A stretch of 64,000 nt of DNA from contig NZ_QXHD01000004.1 in assembly GCF_011009555.1 (NCBI RefSeq), forward strand, positions 7,539,490 to 7,603,489, in the 5' to 3' direction. The position numbers and the translations under genes are program-made. A model generated the notes under the pieces. The model saw nothing but the letters and a program-made list of their open reading frames with translations, was not told the origin of the DNA and did not search any database. This DNA is from Adonisia turfae CCMR0081. GTDB taxonomy: Bacteria; Cyanobacteriota; Cyanobacteriia; Phormidesmidales; Phormidesmidaceae. Of the stretch, positions 1 through 7,965 are shown piece after piece (the first letter of the stretch is position 1; the number at the start of each line of letters is the position of its first letter).

Positions 1-144
1 CTCTTCAAGACTCACCCATTGATTTTCTATTTTTTCAGCATTGAGTTCAGTCAATTGCTGCAAAATGGCCTGATTCAGTTCCTGCTGCGCCATGATCGCG
101 CTGTGCAGAATTTGTAAAACAGTTGCCTGGTTAACGTCCGCCAT
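1..144 (-). CDS. Partial hypothetical protein, N-terminal 48 residues
   Basis: An ATG at 144 on the minus strand opens a frame with no stop for 48 codons to the window edge, so only the N-terminus is seen. The peptide starts MADVNQATVLQILHSA and is rich in Q, E and L, consistent with an amphipathic or coiled-coil helix. No clear Shine-Dalgarno sequence is visible. It lies downstream of the primase gene in the same direction, about 100 bp after the primase stop, so it may be co-transcribed. I do not recognise a family. Confidence 0.5.
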   Translation of the reverse strand, partial: MADVNQATVLQILHSAIMAQQELNQAILQQLTELNAEKIENQWVSLEE

Positions 145-201
145 TGCCTGTGCCTACAATGTTGTGCCTGTGTGCTATCCGTCCACTGAATTCCTTAAAA
201 A

Positions 202-283
202 GCCGTTATTCCAGTTGCTCGGCGATAAACTTGCCATGGCCGTTATTCCAGTTGCTCGGCGATAAACTTGCCATGGCCGTTAT
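202..283. repeat. 37-bp tandem direct repeat at the 3' end of the primase gene
   Basis: Two perfect 37-bp units (202-238 and 239-275) are followed by the first 8 bases of a third (276-283). The unit carries the primase C-terminal codons and its TAA stop (read from 245 to 243), so the duplication sits across the end of the gene and leaves a second copy of those codons just downstream. It looks like a recent slippage or recombination duplication. Confidence 0.9.
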
Positions 284-2441
284 GCGACACAAAAGATGGC
301 GTTTGAGGTTGGGCAGGTTGGGCACTGTCCCCATAAACTGCTGCCCTATCTACATTTGGAGGTAGATCAAGCTTGTGCTCTGCCGGTTGGGCAGAGGTTG
401 TATTAGGCGGAGAGGTTGGGCAAAGCGATTCTTCTGGTACCGCTAGCCCGTCAGGCTTAACCCAAACCCGCTGTCGTTTACCATGATGCTTTTTCTGGGC
501 CGATTCCCAGCTAAGCCGCTTGAGGCACTCGGCCACTCGCATTTGATGGCTCTTAGTCTGCTGGCTGGGGTCAATTTCAAAGCAATTATTGAGAACTTCA
601 GTGACATTAACCTTAGTTAGCCGTGCCTCAATCAAGTAGGTTTCAATTCGCGATTGCCATGGATCCGTCGTCAGATAATCTTTGGCTAACTCTTGTGCTT
701 GCTGCTCTTCTGCTGCCGTTAACCACCATTGCTCACCAGCCTGGTAGAGCGCCACGGCAGCACCCCAGATGAGATCGCGCTCCTGGCGTAGCTGCGCCAC
801 ATCAATCGGCTGCTTTACCGGAATAACCCAGAACCGACGATTCCCAGTGCTGTCACTTAAAAATTCATCCTGGTTGGTGGTGCCGACAATAATCGCTTGC
901 CGCTTCATCCGCTGCGGTTGTTTGCCGTAAGGCGGTCGGATGACATCAACGCTGCTGCTGAGAAAAGCCTTGGTAAGGGAAATATCCTTGCGCTTGAATA
1001 CGCTCTCCAACTCAGCCCACTCCGCAAACCATGTCTGATGAAGCTTCAGTTTTTCATCCTTATCAATGGCTCCAAGCGAATCATCGAAGTAGTCCTCGCC
1101 AGCGAGCAGCTTAAAGAACGTTGATTTTCGGTATCCCTGCTTCCCCTGCAAGATAAGCGCCGTGTCCACTTTGCAGCCAGGCTCAAAGATTCGGGCAACC
1201 GCCGCAATCAACGTGCGTTTTAAGAAAATATTATAGATAGGCTCAGGGCAGCCAAAATAGCGCTGGGCGAATTCTTGAAGAATTTGCGTATCGGTATGCT
1301 GTTCAACACACTGACTCAAATAGTCTTTAACCGGATGAAAAGGATTTTTTTCGGCAAGAGACTTGAGGATAAGGCCAAGATTGTCGAGCCGCACATCAAG
1401 ATTGTTGTCAACAGCCAGCCTAACCCTAAAATCGCCAAGATCAAGCGGCTTCTTATCCAGTTCGATGTCCTTGGTGAATTCGTTAAAGCGTAAACGGCTG
1501 AGGTAGCGCTGCTCAATGTAGTGATACTGGCGTTTGAAGGCATTGGGTTTGGTTGTGGTTGATGAGTCATCAGCCTGTTTTGTGGCCTCCGGTGTCACAG
1601 CGGCAAAGGTCCGCCGTTCTTCCACTGCCGCCAGAATTATTTCCGCCGTTGCCCCTTCCTCGATCCAATCGGCTATATCCCAGCCACCGCTGGCTGAAAG
1701 ACGTTGCCACAGTCTGGAATCTGGTTTCGCATAGCACCACTTAGCCCCCTCGTAATCAGCAGCGATTGCGCCTGCATACTTAAGGCCTTGCAGGTCACGA
1801 TCAGGGCAAATCACCAGGGACTCTACAGGAAATAGCCCGCGATATTGCTCTGAGTTGTAAGAATTGGAGCCCTGAATGGTCGTGGTGGCAGTGATGCCAA
1901 TGCTGTGCAAGGCATCGACACAGGGTTCACCCTCGACCCAAAATATAGGTTCTCCACGCTCAATGGCTTCCAGGCATTCCTGATAGCGATAGGGCCGGGC
2001 CAATTTTCTGAGGTCCGTGCAGGCTCCCTTTTGTATAGGGTCCTGCCAGATCTTACGTTTGCCATTGCCATAATCCTGCCGGTTAACCCTTATCAACGGA
2101 CGTCCTTCAGCATCCTGATAGATCCACGACCGCTGCTGCCTTGGACGGACCGGCTTTTGGTCACGTCGAAGTTCCCTAAGCAGTGCCCGCAGCTTGCGTT
2201 TACTGGCTTCACTCTGCGTACACTTGCAGTTAAAACCGCTGTATTTATTGGTCTTTAGATCGACCTTGAAATTTTTACTCTGACAAACCGGACAGAAAAA
2301 TGACCGTTCGGTCCTGGTTTCACTGCCACCATCAGGCTGCAGGCAGTCCAGATAGTCACTAATTTTGAAGTGGGAGCGGTCGTTCTTCTGGGGCTGGGCG
2401 GTGGCCCCCTGGCCTGACCGCGACTCTGCATCAACCATCAC
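243..2441 (-). CDS. Plasmid primase-helicase: zinc finger, toprim-like and VirE/D5-like ATPase
   Basis: A 732-residue protein. Near the N-terminus is a cysteine cluster (C50-x2-C53 and C72-x-C74) like a primase zinc-binding domain. Residues about 165-240 contain EPIFWVEGEPCVDALHS and VICPDRD, resembling a toprim-type catalytic fold. The C-terminal half is a VirE/D5-type SF3-like ATPase: a Walker A variant GKQGYRKST near 440 and the hallmark GNRRFWVIPV near 545. Such proteins prime and unwind DNA during replication of plasmids, phages and ICEs. It starts ATG-ATG at 2441. Its last codons overlap a 37-bp tandem repeat. Family placement is confident; the exact role in this replicon's replication is inferred. 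Confidence 0.85.
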   Translation of the reverse strand: MMVDAESRSGQGATAQPQKNDRSHFKISDYLDCLQPDGGSETRTERSFFCPVCQSKNFKVDLKTNKYSGFNCKCTQSEASKRKLRALLRELRRDQKPVRPRQQRSWIYQDAEGRPLIRVNRQDYGNGKRKIWQDPIQKGACTDLRKLARPYRYQECLEAIERGEPIFWVEGEPCVDALHSIGITATTTIQGSNSYNSEQYRGLFPVESLVICPDRDLQGLKYAGAIAADYEGAKWCYAKPDSRLWQRLSASGGWDIADWIEEGATAEIILAAVEERRTFAAVTPEATKQADDSSTTTKPNAFKRQYHYIEQRYLSRLRFNEFTKDIELDKKPLDLGDFRVRLAVDNNLDVRLDNLGLILKSLAEKNPFHPVKDYLSQCVEQHTDTQILQEFAQRYFGCPEPIYNIFLKRTLIAAVARIFEPGCKVDTALILQGKQGYRKSTFFKLLAGEDYFDDSLGAIDKDEKLKLHQTWFAEWAELESVFKRKDISLTKAFLSSSVDVIRPPYGKQPQRMKRQAIIVGTTNQDEFLSDSTGNRRFWVIPVKQPIDVAQLRQERDLIWGAAVALYQAGEQWWLTAAEEQQAQELAKDYLTTDPWQSRIETYLIEARLTKVNVTEVLNNCFEIDPSQQTKSHQMRVAECLKRLSWESAQKKHHGKRQRVWVKPDGLAVPEESLCPTSPPNTTSAQPAEHKLDLPPNVDRAAVYGDSAQPAQPQTPSFVSHNGHGKFIAEQLE

Positions 2442-3102
2442 GCATTCTCTTGTCTATGGCTCTTGATCTGCATGGCTCACAGCGAGCACAGATGAGATTT
2501 AGCGAAAAAAATGCGTGCCAATTTGAGCGCAAATGCCCCTGTGGCCCTCCCTTGTCGTTTGGCAGGAGACTGTGTTTAAATAGAGGCAACTCAATTTGAA
2601 AGCAGACTTTTGCGGAGTCGGCTTTTACTGCATCACGCACGATCTCAATTGTGCTGTCCGAATCCTCAGCTGTTCCAGCAGCTGGGGATTCTTGCTATGG
2701 GTGTCCAGTCCTTCCAGCCAAGAGTGATTCTGGATGCAGATCTATCGGCACCATGATCGAAACCATGGCGTGAAGAATGACATCCAGAATCATCTGGCCA
2801 GAATCATCTAGATGGACTGGTTATGGCAAAAAAACCGGAAGCGCATCACCACTAGCCAAGTAAGGCGCATCATCAAGGACCTGAAACCCGTTCCAGTGGA
2901 TCCGAGATGAAGTGGCGTGCAATGACACAGAGCTTGGCTCTAACTATACAGACAATTGGCAAAGATTAACAACTGCTCCCCGATCGCGCCTGGCACTCTG
3001 ATCTCTCCAAGGCGCTCGCTCGCAAGGGAGAACAAGCGATCTACCCTTATTGCCCTAAACAAAGATTTGTAAACACTACAGATTCTAAGCAGACGTTTGA
3101 CT
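2442..3102. other. Gene-poor interval with short inverted and direct repeats
   Basis: No convincing coding frame is seen. GATTCTGGATG (2726-2736) is repeated in inverted orientation as CATCCAGAATC (2781-2791), and CCAGAATCATCT occurs directly repeated at 2784-2795 and 2798-2809. This could be promoter or structural DNA upstream of the primase, or debris of an older element. Function unknown. Confidence 0.4.
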
Positions 3103-3285
3103 TCAATCGGCCTCTGACTGCTCAGCCTCAAGTTGATTGAGCCGTTCTTCCAGGAGCACCTGGATTTTTTTATTCAGACTAAGACGATTCCATGACGGAT
3201 CTGAGCGTGCCACTTCTATGCGCTCACGCATGCCAGAGATGTCAAGGGTTATTCGGTCGCGTTTTTTTGCAGCCTTGTCCGCCAT
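3103..3285 (-). CDS. Small ribbon-helix-helix-like DNA-binding protein
   Basis: A 60-residue protein starting at MADKAAKKRD. The stretch RITLDISGMRERIEVAR followed by LNKKIQVLLEERL resembles a ribbon-helix-helix fold: a basic beta strand then two helices. The start at 3285 is chosen over an upstream ATG at 3300 because GAGG lies a few bases before it. It is transcribed divergently from the actin-like segregation gene at 3527, and the gap holds a perfect 10-bp inverted repeat. A role as centromere-binding adaptor or autorepressor of the locus fits but is inferred. Confidence 0.6.
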   Translation of the reverse strand: MADKAAKKRDRITLDISGMRERIEVARSDPSWNRLSLNKKIQVLLEERLNQLEAEQSEAD

Positions 3286-3310
3286 AGGAGCCTCTATCAC
3301 CAGGTGTAAC

Positions 3311-3379
3311 TTGTCATCACTTTGATGTCACCTTGATCCATTTGGCACTGATGTGTTACAACAGTGCATGTGATGACAA
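3311..3379. promoter_or_regulatory. Inverted repeat between the RHH-like and actin-like genes
   Basis: TTGTCATCAC (3311-3320) is exactly mirrored by GTGATGACAA (3370-3379); related TGATGTCACC and TGATGTGTTA elements lie between them. Placement between divergent genes of a segregation locus suggests an operator or a parC-like centromere. Confidence 0.5.
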
Positions 3380-3526
3380 ATGATGGCAAAGCATGCCAGA
3401 GCGCATAACGCTTTGACACAGATCGTCAGTTTACGTCATTCGGCATCGGATAGCGCCTTTGCCCGCTCCAGCGCTTCCATCTTAGTAACAGCAATCCTTT
3501 CCGCTCATTTTTATCAGGAGACCGCC

Positions 3527-4588
3527 ATGGTATCCCTTCGTCAACCGCTGACACGGTCTGACCGCGCTGGTCAGGCGTTGTCAATTACCGCCCCCTTCCC
3601 CGCTGCGTTCGATGGTGGTTTTGGTTTTTCCAAGCTGGAACTGCCAAAGCACGCGATCACAACCCCTGCCTTAATTACGCCCATCCATCAGCAACTACAT
3701 GACCTGCCTCGCAGTCAAAACGGTGGCTGTGTCAGCTACATCAGTGGTCCACGCGCCGATCTCTGTCGCAGTCGCTGGCTGACTGGGTTTCCGGCCTACC
3801 AATACCGCCCCAAAGAGCATTTTCGGGTGACAGATCATCCCGACGGCAAAATCAAATACGGCCTGCAATTGCTGCTCGGCTGTCTTGCAACCCTGCCCTA
3901 TCAACCCTCCTGGGATCTGCAGCTGGTGACCTCGATTCAGGATGCCCAGACCATGGGTGGCCGTCTGGCCGAGGCTCTTGCCGGTCAACATACCGTCGCG
4001 TTTGCCGATTCCCCGCCCAGTACTGTCACGATTCGTGTCAGCCGAGTGTTTGAAGAGAGCTATGGCGTCATCGCTGCCAATGGTGGACGCCTTGCCGCCA
4101 CCCGGCAAATGGTGGTGCTCGATCTCGGCTTTGGCACCACCATTGTCTCCCTGTTTGGTGAAGGAGGGCGCTTGATGCAGCGTCAGGTAAGGGATAGCGG
4201 CGTTGAAAAACTGCTCTCCGCCATTGCTGAACATCCAGAAACCCGTCGTACATTGAAGCGTGTTGGTGATATTGTGCTAATTCGCGAGGCCATTGAACAG
4301 CAGACCTTTATCTACGGCACCACCGGCTGGAGCTTTCATAACCTCTATATTCAGGAGCTGTCCCCCTGGGTCGAGAGTGTTTTGGCCCCTGCCCTGTCCC
4401 TGGCAGCACCGTGGATTGCCAGTGCCAATGCCGTTATCGCTATTGGCGGCGGCAGCCAGCTGCCAGTGATCGAAACCGTGCTGCAACAAAAAGGGATTCA
4501 TACTCTCAAAAACGGCGCACGCGCCCATGTCCAGGGTTTGTTACTACTGGCAAAAGCGACGTTAGACCAGGTGAGTGGAGGCCAATGA
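3527..4588 (+). CDS. ParM/StbA-like plasmid-segregation actin homologue
   Basis: A 353-residue actin-fold ATPase. Visible actin-family signatures are phosphate-1 DGGFGFSK (about 29-36), phosphate-2 VVLDLGFGTT (about 200) and adenosine motif IGGGSQLP (about 315). Start is ATG 3527, preceded by CAGGAG at 3515-3520; the frame stays open upstream but without similar support. The stop overlaps the next gene, a small RHH-like protein, matching the parM-parR arrangement. Plasmid ParM polymers push sister plasmids apart; the partner and centromere here are inferred from context. Sequence is divergent, so it may belong to an Alp-type family rather than R1 ParM. Confidence 0.8.
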   Translation: MVSLRQPLTRSDRAGQALSITAPFPAAFDGGFGFSKLELPKHAITTPALITPIHQQLHDLPRSQNGGCVSYISGPRADLCRSRWLTGFPAYQYRPKEHFRVTDHPDGKIKYGLQLLLGCLATLPYQPSWDLQLVTSIQDAQTMGGRLAEALAGQHTVAFADSPPSTVTIRVSRVFEESYGVIAANGGRLAATRQMVVLDLGFGTTIVSLFGEGGRLMQRQVRDSGVEKLLSAIAEHPETRRTLKRVGDIVLIREAIEQQTFIYGTTGWSFHNLYIQELSPWVESVLAPALSLAAPWIASANAVIAIGGGSQLPVIETVLQQKGIHTLKNGARAHVQGLLLLAKATLDQVSGGQ

Positions 4589-4901
4589 CCACCCTATGCC
4601 GTACCACGTTCCCGATAATCGACGTGCCAGCATCAGTACTGAGCTGATTCCCTATATCCGGCAAAAGATGCAGGACTGGGATGTGGACTTCAGTACAGCG
4701 ATTAACACCCTGCTTCTCGACCACAAGCGTGCTGGCCTCACCATTACTGGTGGCAGAGTCTCAACTGACGAGATTACCGCTGCGCCAACAACAGTCACCG
4801 AAACAGATACCACAGAACAAGATTTCGATTCAGATACCACCATTTCGAGCCTGGTCAATCTGCTTGATCATGGGGTCTCGCCACTGCGCTCAGCCTCATA
4901 A
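4575..4901 (+). CDS. Small ParR-like partner of the actin homologue
   Basis: Up to 108 residues from GTG 4575, or 101 from ATG 4596. It overlaps the actin gene by 14 bp, so translation is probably coupled. The N-terminal half (RRASISTELIPYIRQKM, then AINTLLLDHKRAG) looks like a ribbon-helix-helix DNA-binding fold; the C-terminal half is acidic and Thr-rich, ending in a short hydrophobic segment that could contact the filament as ParR tails do. The ParR role is inferred from position and fold-like pattern, not homology I can confirm. Confidence 0.65.
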   Translation: MEANDHPMPYHVPDNRRASISTELIPYIRQKMQDWDVDFSTAINTLLLDHKRAGLTITGGRVSTDEITAAPTTVTETDTTEQDFDSDTTISSLVNLLDHGVSPLRSAS

Positions 4902-5070
4902 ATATCAGAGCTTCTAGTGCTTTTTAGGATTAGTGAAAGCTTCGCTCTTTTCTCTCTTTATTGTCTAGTGGGTGGCCGTTCTAACAGCTATTTTGACTCA
5001 ACAAGTACAGGTCACAAAAATACGGTTTTGATTTTGTTATTTCTTGCTTTTGACGACTTGAGGTTATGCC
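4902..5070 (+). promoter_or_regulatory. AT-rich leader with a possible sigma-70 promoter
   Basis: This gap precedes the overlapping transfer-like operon. TTGACT at 4993-4998 is followed 17 bp later by AAAAAT; the -10 match is poor. The start of the operon here is plausible, the exact promoter is uncertain. Confidence 0.3.
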
Positions 5071-5721
5071 ATGTCAGAAGATATTCTCTCAACTCCTTCC
5101 CCTCCTTCCCCTAAACCCGCTGCGCTTACCACGCGCTCAGGGTTTGAGGGCCAGCAAGCGCATACAAACCCTGCTGAAGCGCAGGGGAAAAGCCCGCTAG
5201 CACCAGCCGTGCGCTTGCCGTCCAGCCTGTTCTCATTTGGCCTTTTGCCCTCTCTTTTAGTGGGTATTTCAACACCCCAAAATAGCGATGCGAGTCCTCT
5301 TGGTATATGGGTGAATACCGCTGTAATTGCTGGTGGAATTTGGTTGTTTTTTGCCCGCTTTAAGAGGCTTGGACTCCGCTTTTGGCTACCAGCAATTTCG
5401 GCTTTTATTGGATTTAATATCTACTCCCTGCTGATGACTGGCGTATTGCACTGGGGCGCTGGAGCTTACCATTTACTGATGTTCTTTGGCTCCGTTACCG
5501 CCTTTATCGCCTACATGGCGGTGACCTTGTTGGTGCCAGGCCCAACACTCCCCAGAATCCCAACCAGAACAGAATTGGCGATCCAACTTGCCAAGGAAGA
5601 GCTGGCCCGGCTGTTGACTCAGGATAAAGCTGACGAACCAGAGTTCCTAGCCTGGCAAGCCGTGCTGGAACGTTATCAACAGATTGCCAGCCTGGAGGAA
5701 GAAGAGCATGAAACCCGCTAA
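5071..5721 (+). CDS. Multi-pass membrane protein, first gene of the ATPase/PG-hydrolase operon
   Basis: A 216-residue protein. Residues 1-50 are Pro/Ser/Ala-rich and probably disordered. Three or four hydrophobic segments follow (about 51-66, 77-94, 105-121, 128-152). The C-terminal tail (about 165-216) is charged and helical (KEELARLLTQDKADE). The start ATG is preceded by TTGAGGTT. The next gene begins inside its 3' end, so the operon is translationally coupled. No family recognised; position next to a membrane-anchored ATPase and a cell-wall hydrolase suggests a part of an envelope-spanning machine. Confidence 0.75.
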   Translation: MSEDILSTPSPPSPKPAALTTRSGFEGQQAHTNPAEAQGKSPLAPAVRLPSSLFSFGLLPSLLVGISTPQNSDASPLGIWVNTAVIAGGIWLFFARFKRLGLRFWLPAISAFIGFNIYSLLMTGVLHWGAGAYHLLMFFGSVTAFIAYMAVTLLVPGPTLPRIPTRTELAIQLAKEELARLLTQDKADEPEFLAWQAVLERYQQIASLEEEEHETR

Positions 5722-6271
5722 GCCCATCGGCATCTTCATCTGTGCCCTGTTCGCTATTGGCGGCATGGGGATGTTGCTCAATACGCTGTTGCCAGCAGGC
5801 AGTGCCAAGGAAACGACTGCTGTTCTTCAGGCTGCAACCGCCCAGAACAATGCGTCAGCAGCTGAGAAGACAGCACCGCCCACTGATATCCCCGTCGGCA
5901 GTCCAACAGTCCTCACCGCTGAGGCGGAGCCAGCCCCAGAGTCTGTTTGTATGGCGGCTCTGCAGCAATATCTCACCTACATAGATGCCCGTGCCCACTA
6001 TCTCCTGCGGGCTGGGCAGACCCAGGGCGATGTCGCCCGTTTTCTAGCAGGCCGCGACCAGGCCGTTATTGGTGAGCTGGCGACTCTTGCCGCCAAGACC
6101 GGTACTTTTCAGGGCAATCCAGACCACTTTGCTCAGCTCACCACCTTGGCAGCCGAGCGGCAAGCGGTCGCTTTGGCAAGCCATTTACAGCAACAACCAG
6201 CCGCTGATTCACCGTCCAAGACCAGCCTATCTGGAGGCGTTAAGACCTATGACTTCAACCTACAATGCTGA
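5708..6271 (+). CDS. Membrane-anchored extracytoplasmic protein of the transfer-like operon
   Basis: 187 residues from ATG 5708, with a GGAGGAAG ribosome site just upstream and a 14-bp overlap with the previous gene. Residues 5-28 form a single hydrophobic segment (signal anchor), followed by an Ala/Pro/Thr-rich linker and a helical domain from about 75 to the end. By the positive-inside rule the bulk is outside the cytoplasm. Its end overlaps the ATPase gene by 23 bp. No family recognised; a VirB8- or VirB10-like bitopic role is possible only by layout. Confidence 0.7.
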   Translation: MKPAKPIGIFICALFAIGGMGMLLNTLLPAGSAKETTAVLQAATAQNNASAAEKTAPPTDIPVGSPTVLTAEAEPAPESVCMAALQQYLTYIDARAHYLLRAGQTQGDVARFLAGRDQAVIGELATLAAKTGTFQGNPDHFAQLTTLAAERQAVALASHLQQQPAADSPSKTSLSGGVKTYDFNLQC

Positions 6272-7580
6272 CCAGCAAAGCCGGGCGCTGACAGCAGGCA
6301 GTCTCATGCTGCTGGGGGTCTTAGGCGGAATACTTTTGCGGAGTATCCCTGCCTATGTCGCCGGAGCCACGCTCACCACCTTTGGGGTGATGACGGCTGC
6401 TCGTAAAGGTGTCCGCCCTGATGCGGCGGTCGGAGCTTATAGCAATGAGGTGATGGAGGCTCTGACCGAACTGTTTAACCCCGATACCGTTGATCACAAT
6501 GCCCGCCGCGTCGTCTCAGCGGTCGCCGCTCAGGTGCCCCTGCTGAAACAACTCCAGGACAGCTACACCCGGCTCAGCGAAGATCCGCAATTCTTTAATG
6601 CGCTGGTGACGTTAGATCCGGCAGCCAAACGGTTTCAGCCACTGGTGATTGGCGGTCTGCCGGGCGAAGGTAAAACCCGTGTCATTCAAAAACTGGTGGA
6701 GCGGTTCACCCTGCTCAATCCCGAAGGTCAGGTGATGGTGTTTGATCCGGAATATCATTTCAACCAGGCTGACGCCAATGGTTCACCCTGGCCCGAGCAC
6801 CTGGTGCTGGGTACCCATATTTTTGACAATCTTGCTGGCCTCAATACCATCCGCACCACGCTCAAAAACCGTCTCGCCACCACCAAACAGACAACGCCCC
6901 TGTTGATTGTGTTGGATGAGTTTAACAATCTCAAATCTTTCCCTGGGATGCCGGAAGACGATGCTTACTATGCTGAGTTCCTGAGAGAGTTGAAGGTCGC
7001 CTATAACCGGGCAGGCAAGCGAAACGTCATGTTGGTGACCGGGGTGCAGCGCATTGGCGCGCAAGAGACTGGGATGCCGCTGGAATATCTCTCAAGCTTC
7101 CCCTGGTTGATCTTCCCCAAGCTGGCCAAATCCAAGCGGCTACAGACCGTTCTCGGCCTTGAAGAGACTCAAAAGCGGACTTTCCTTGAGGTGGTCGCTC
7201 AGGTGGATGAGATTACCGCCATCAACAACCCCACTCTGCATCCAGCGGTGTATGTCACCCCAGAGCGGATTGACTGGAAACTGATTCCGCACTTTACCGG
7301 CCATGAGATTACCGAGGTAATCGAACCAGGACTCGATTGGCTGCTCAAGGTGTGGCAGGCCTGCCCGCACATCATTCAGGCGATTGAAGCCGGTGAGATT
7401 AAAACCCGCACCGAACTCGCTGACCCGGCTCTGCCCTATCAGGAGGAGCTGGCCGAACTGCTTGATGAATCCAAGCTACAGCGCAAGACCTCTGACCCGC
7501 GCTGGCAGGCGCTGGCGAAACACTGGGACAGCCTGGTGAATGGTGACTTTACTGCCTCGATTGCTGCTGCTGAGACCTGA
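6249..7580 (+). CDS. Membrane-anchored P-loop ATPase (FtsK/TraD/VirB4-like)
   Basis: 443 residues. Two hydrophobic segments at about 17-52 are followed by a P-loop domain with Walker A GGLPGEGKTR (about 147) and Walker B LLIVLDEFNN (about 230). This resembles HerA/FtsK-superfamily DNA pumps and T4SS coupling or VirB4 ATPases in general layout. ATG 6249 is used because GGAGG sits 11 bp upstream and it overlaps the previous gene; a longer upstream frame runs wholly inside that gene. No confident subfamily can be given; a nucleotide-driven DNA or protein translocation motor at the membrane is the best inference. Confidence 0.75.
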   Translation: MTSTYNADQQSRALTAGSLMLLGVLGGILLRSIPAYVAGATLTTFGVMTAARKGVRPDAAVGAYSNEVMEALTELFNPDTVDHNARRVVSAVAAQVPLLKQLQDSYTRLSEDPQFFNALVTLDPAAKRFQPLVIGGLPGEGKTRVIQKLVERFTLLNPEGQVMVFDPEYHFNQADANGSPWPEHLVLGTHIFDNLAGLNTIRTTLKNRLATTKQTTPLLIVLDEFNNLKSFPGMPEDDAYYAEFLRELKVAYNRAGKRNVMLVTGVQRIGAQETGMPLEYLSSFPWLIFPKLAKSKRLQTVLGLEETQKRTFLEVVAQVDEITAINNPTLHPAVYVTPERIDWKLIPHFTGHEITEVIEPGLDWLLKVWQACPHIIQAIEAGEIKTRTELADPALPYQEELAELLDESKLQRKTSDPRWQALAKHWDSLVNGDFTASIAAAET

Positions 7581-7618
7581 CACCCGTTACGGCTATTTAT
7601 TGTTTGGAGATTACCCCC

Positions 7619-7813
7619 ATGTGGAACCTGCTGAAATCAGGCGGTGCCGTATTGCTCGCCTTTGGTCTGATGACGCTCTTCTTCCAGTCCATTGAGGAAG
7701 GCAATCTGAAAGTCGGCCCCATTGTTGACGACAGTATGACCCTAGCGGCGCGTGTCTATCGCGCCTTCACCACCCCGCTGCCTGCCGATCGCGATGAGGA
7801 TAGCGCGCCATGA
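7619..7813 (+). CDS. Small single-pass membrane protein
   Basis: 64 residues from ATG 7619, nine bases after GGAG. A hydrophobic segment (about residues 5-25, GGAVLLAFGLMTLFF) is followed by a short polar tail. Its TGA overlaps the ATG of the next small gene (ATGA), so the two are coupled. Same strand and operon as the ATPase. No family recognised. Confidence 0.65.
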   Translation: MWNLLKSGGAVLLAFGLMTLFFQSIEEGNLKVGPIVDDSMTLAARVYRAFTTPLPADRDEDSAP

Positions 7814-7965
7814 AAACTCTGGTCGATGGGCTGACCTGCCTCATGATGCTGATGATTATCATGCTGTGCAGTAAGATTCTGTTCCCGCAGAAAACCCAGG
7901 CTCTGCTGGAGGATGCAAATCAACGCTGGGAGAACGCCCATGAGCGACTCGACACCGCCCCTTAA
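7810..7965 (+). CDS. 51-residue membrane miniprotein
   Basis: ATG 7810 overlaps the previous stop (ATGA). The product begins MKTLVDGLTCLMMLMIIML and continues with a polar, helical tail ending ERLDTAP. One membrane span (about residues 8-25). Its 3' end overlaps the start of the peptidoglycan hydrolase gene by 26 bp. Overlap on both sides and the clear membrane segment support a real gene despite its length. Confidence 0.6.
   Translation: MKTLVDGLTCLMMLMIIMLCSKILFPQKTQALLEDANQRWENAHERLDTAP

Noticed and set aside
2431..2640. 69-codon minus-strand frame upstream of the primase
   Set aside because: Overlaps the primase start, has no ribosome site and no protein-like pattern.
3380..3526. Extended start of the actin homologue
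   Set aside because: No ribosome site, overlap with the inverted-repeat region, and strong CAGGAG before ATG 3527.
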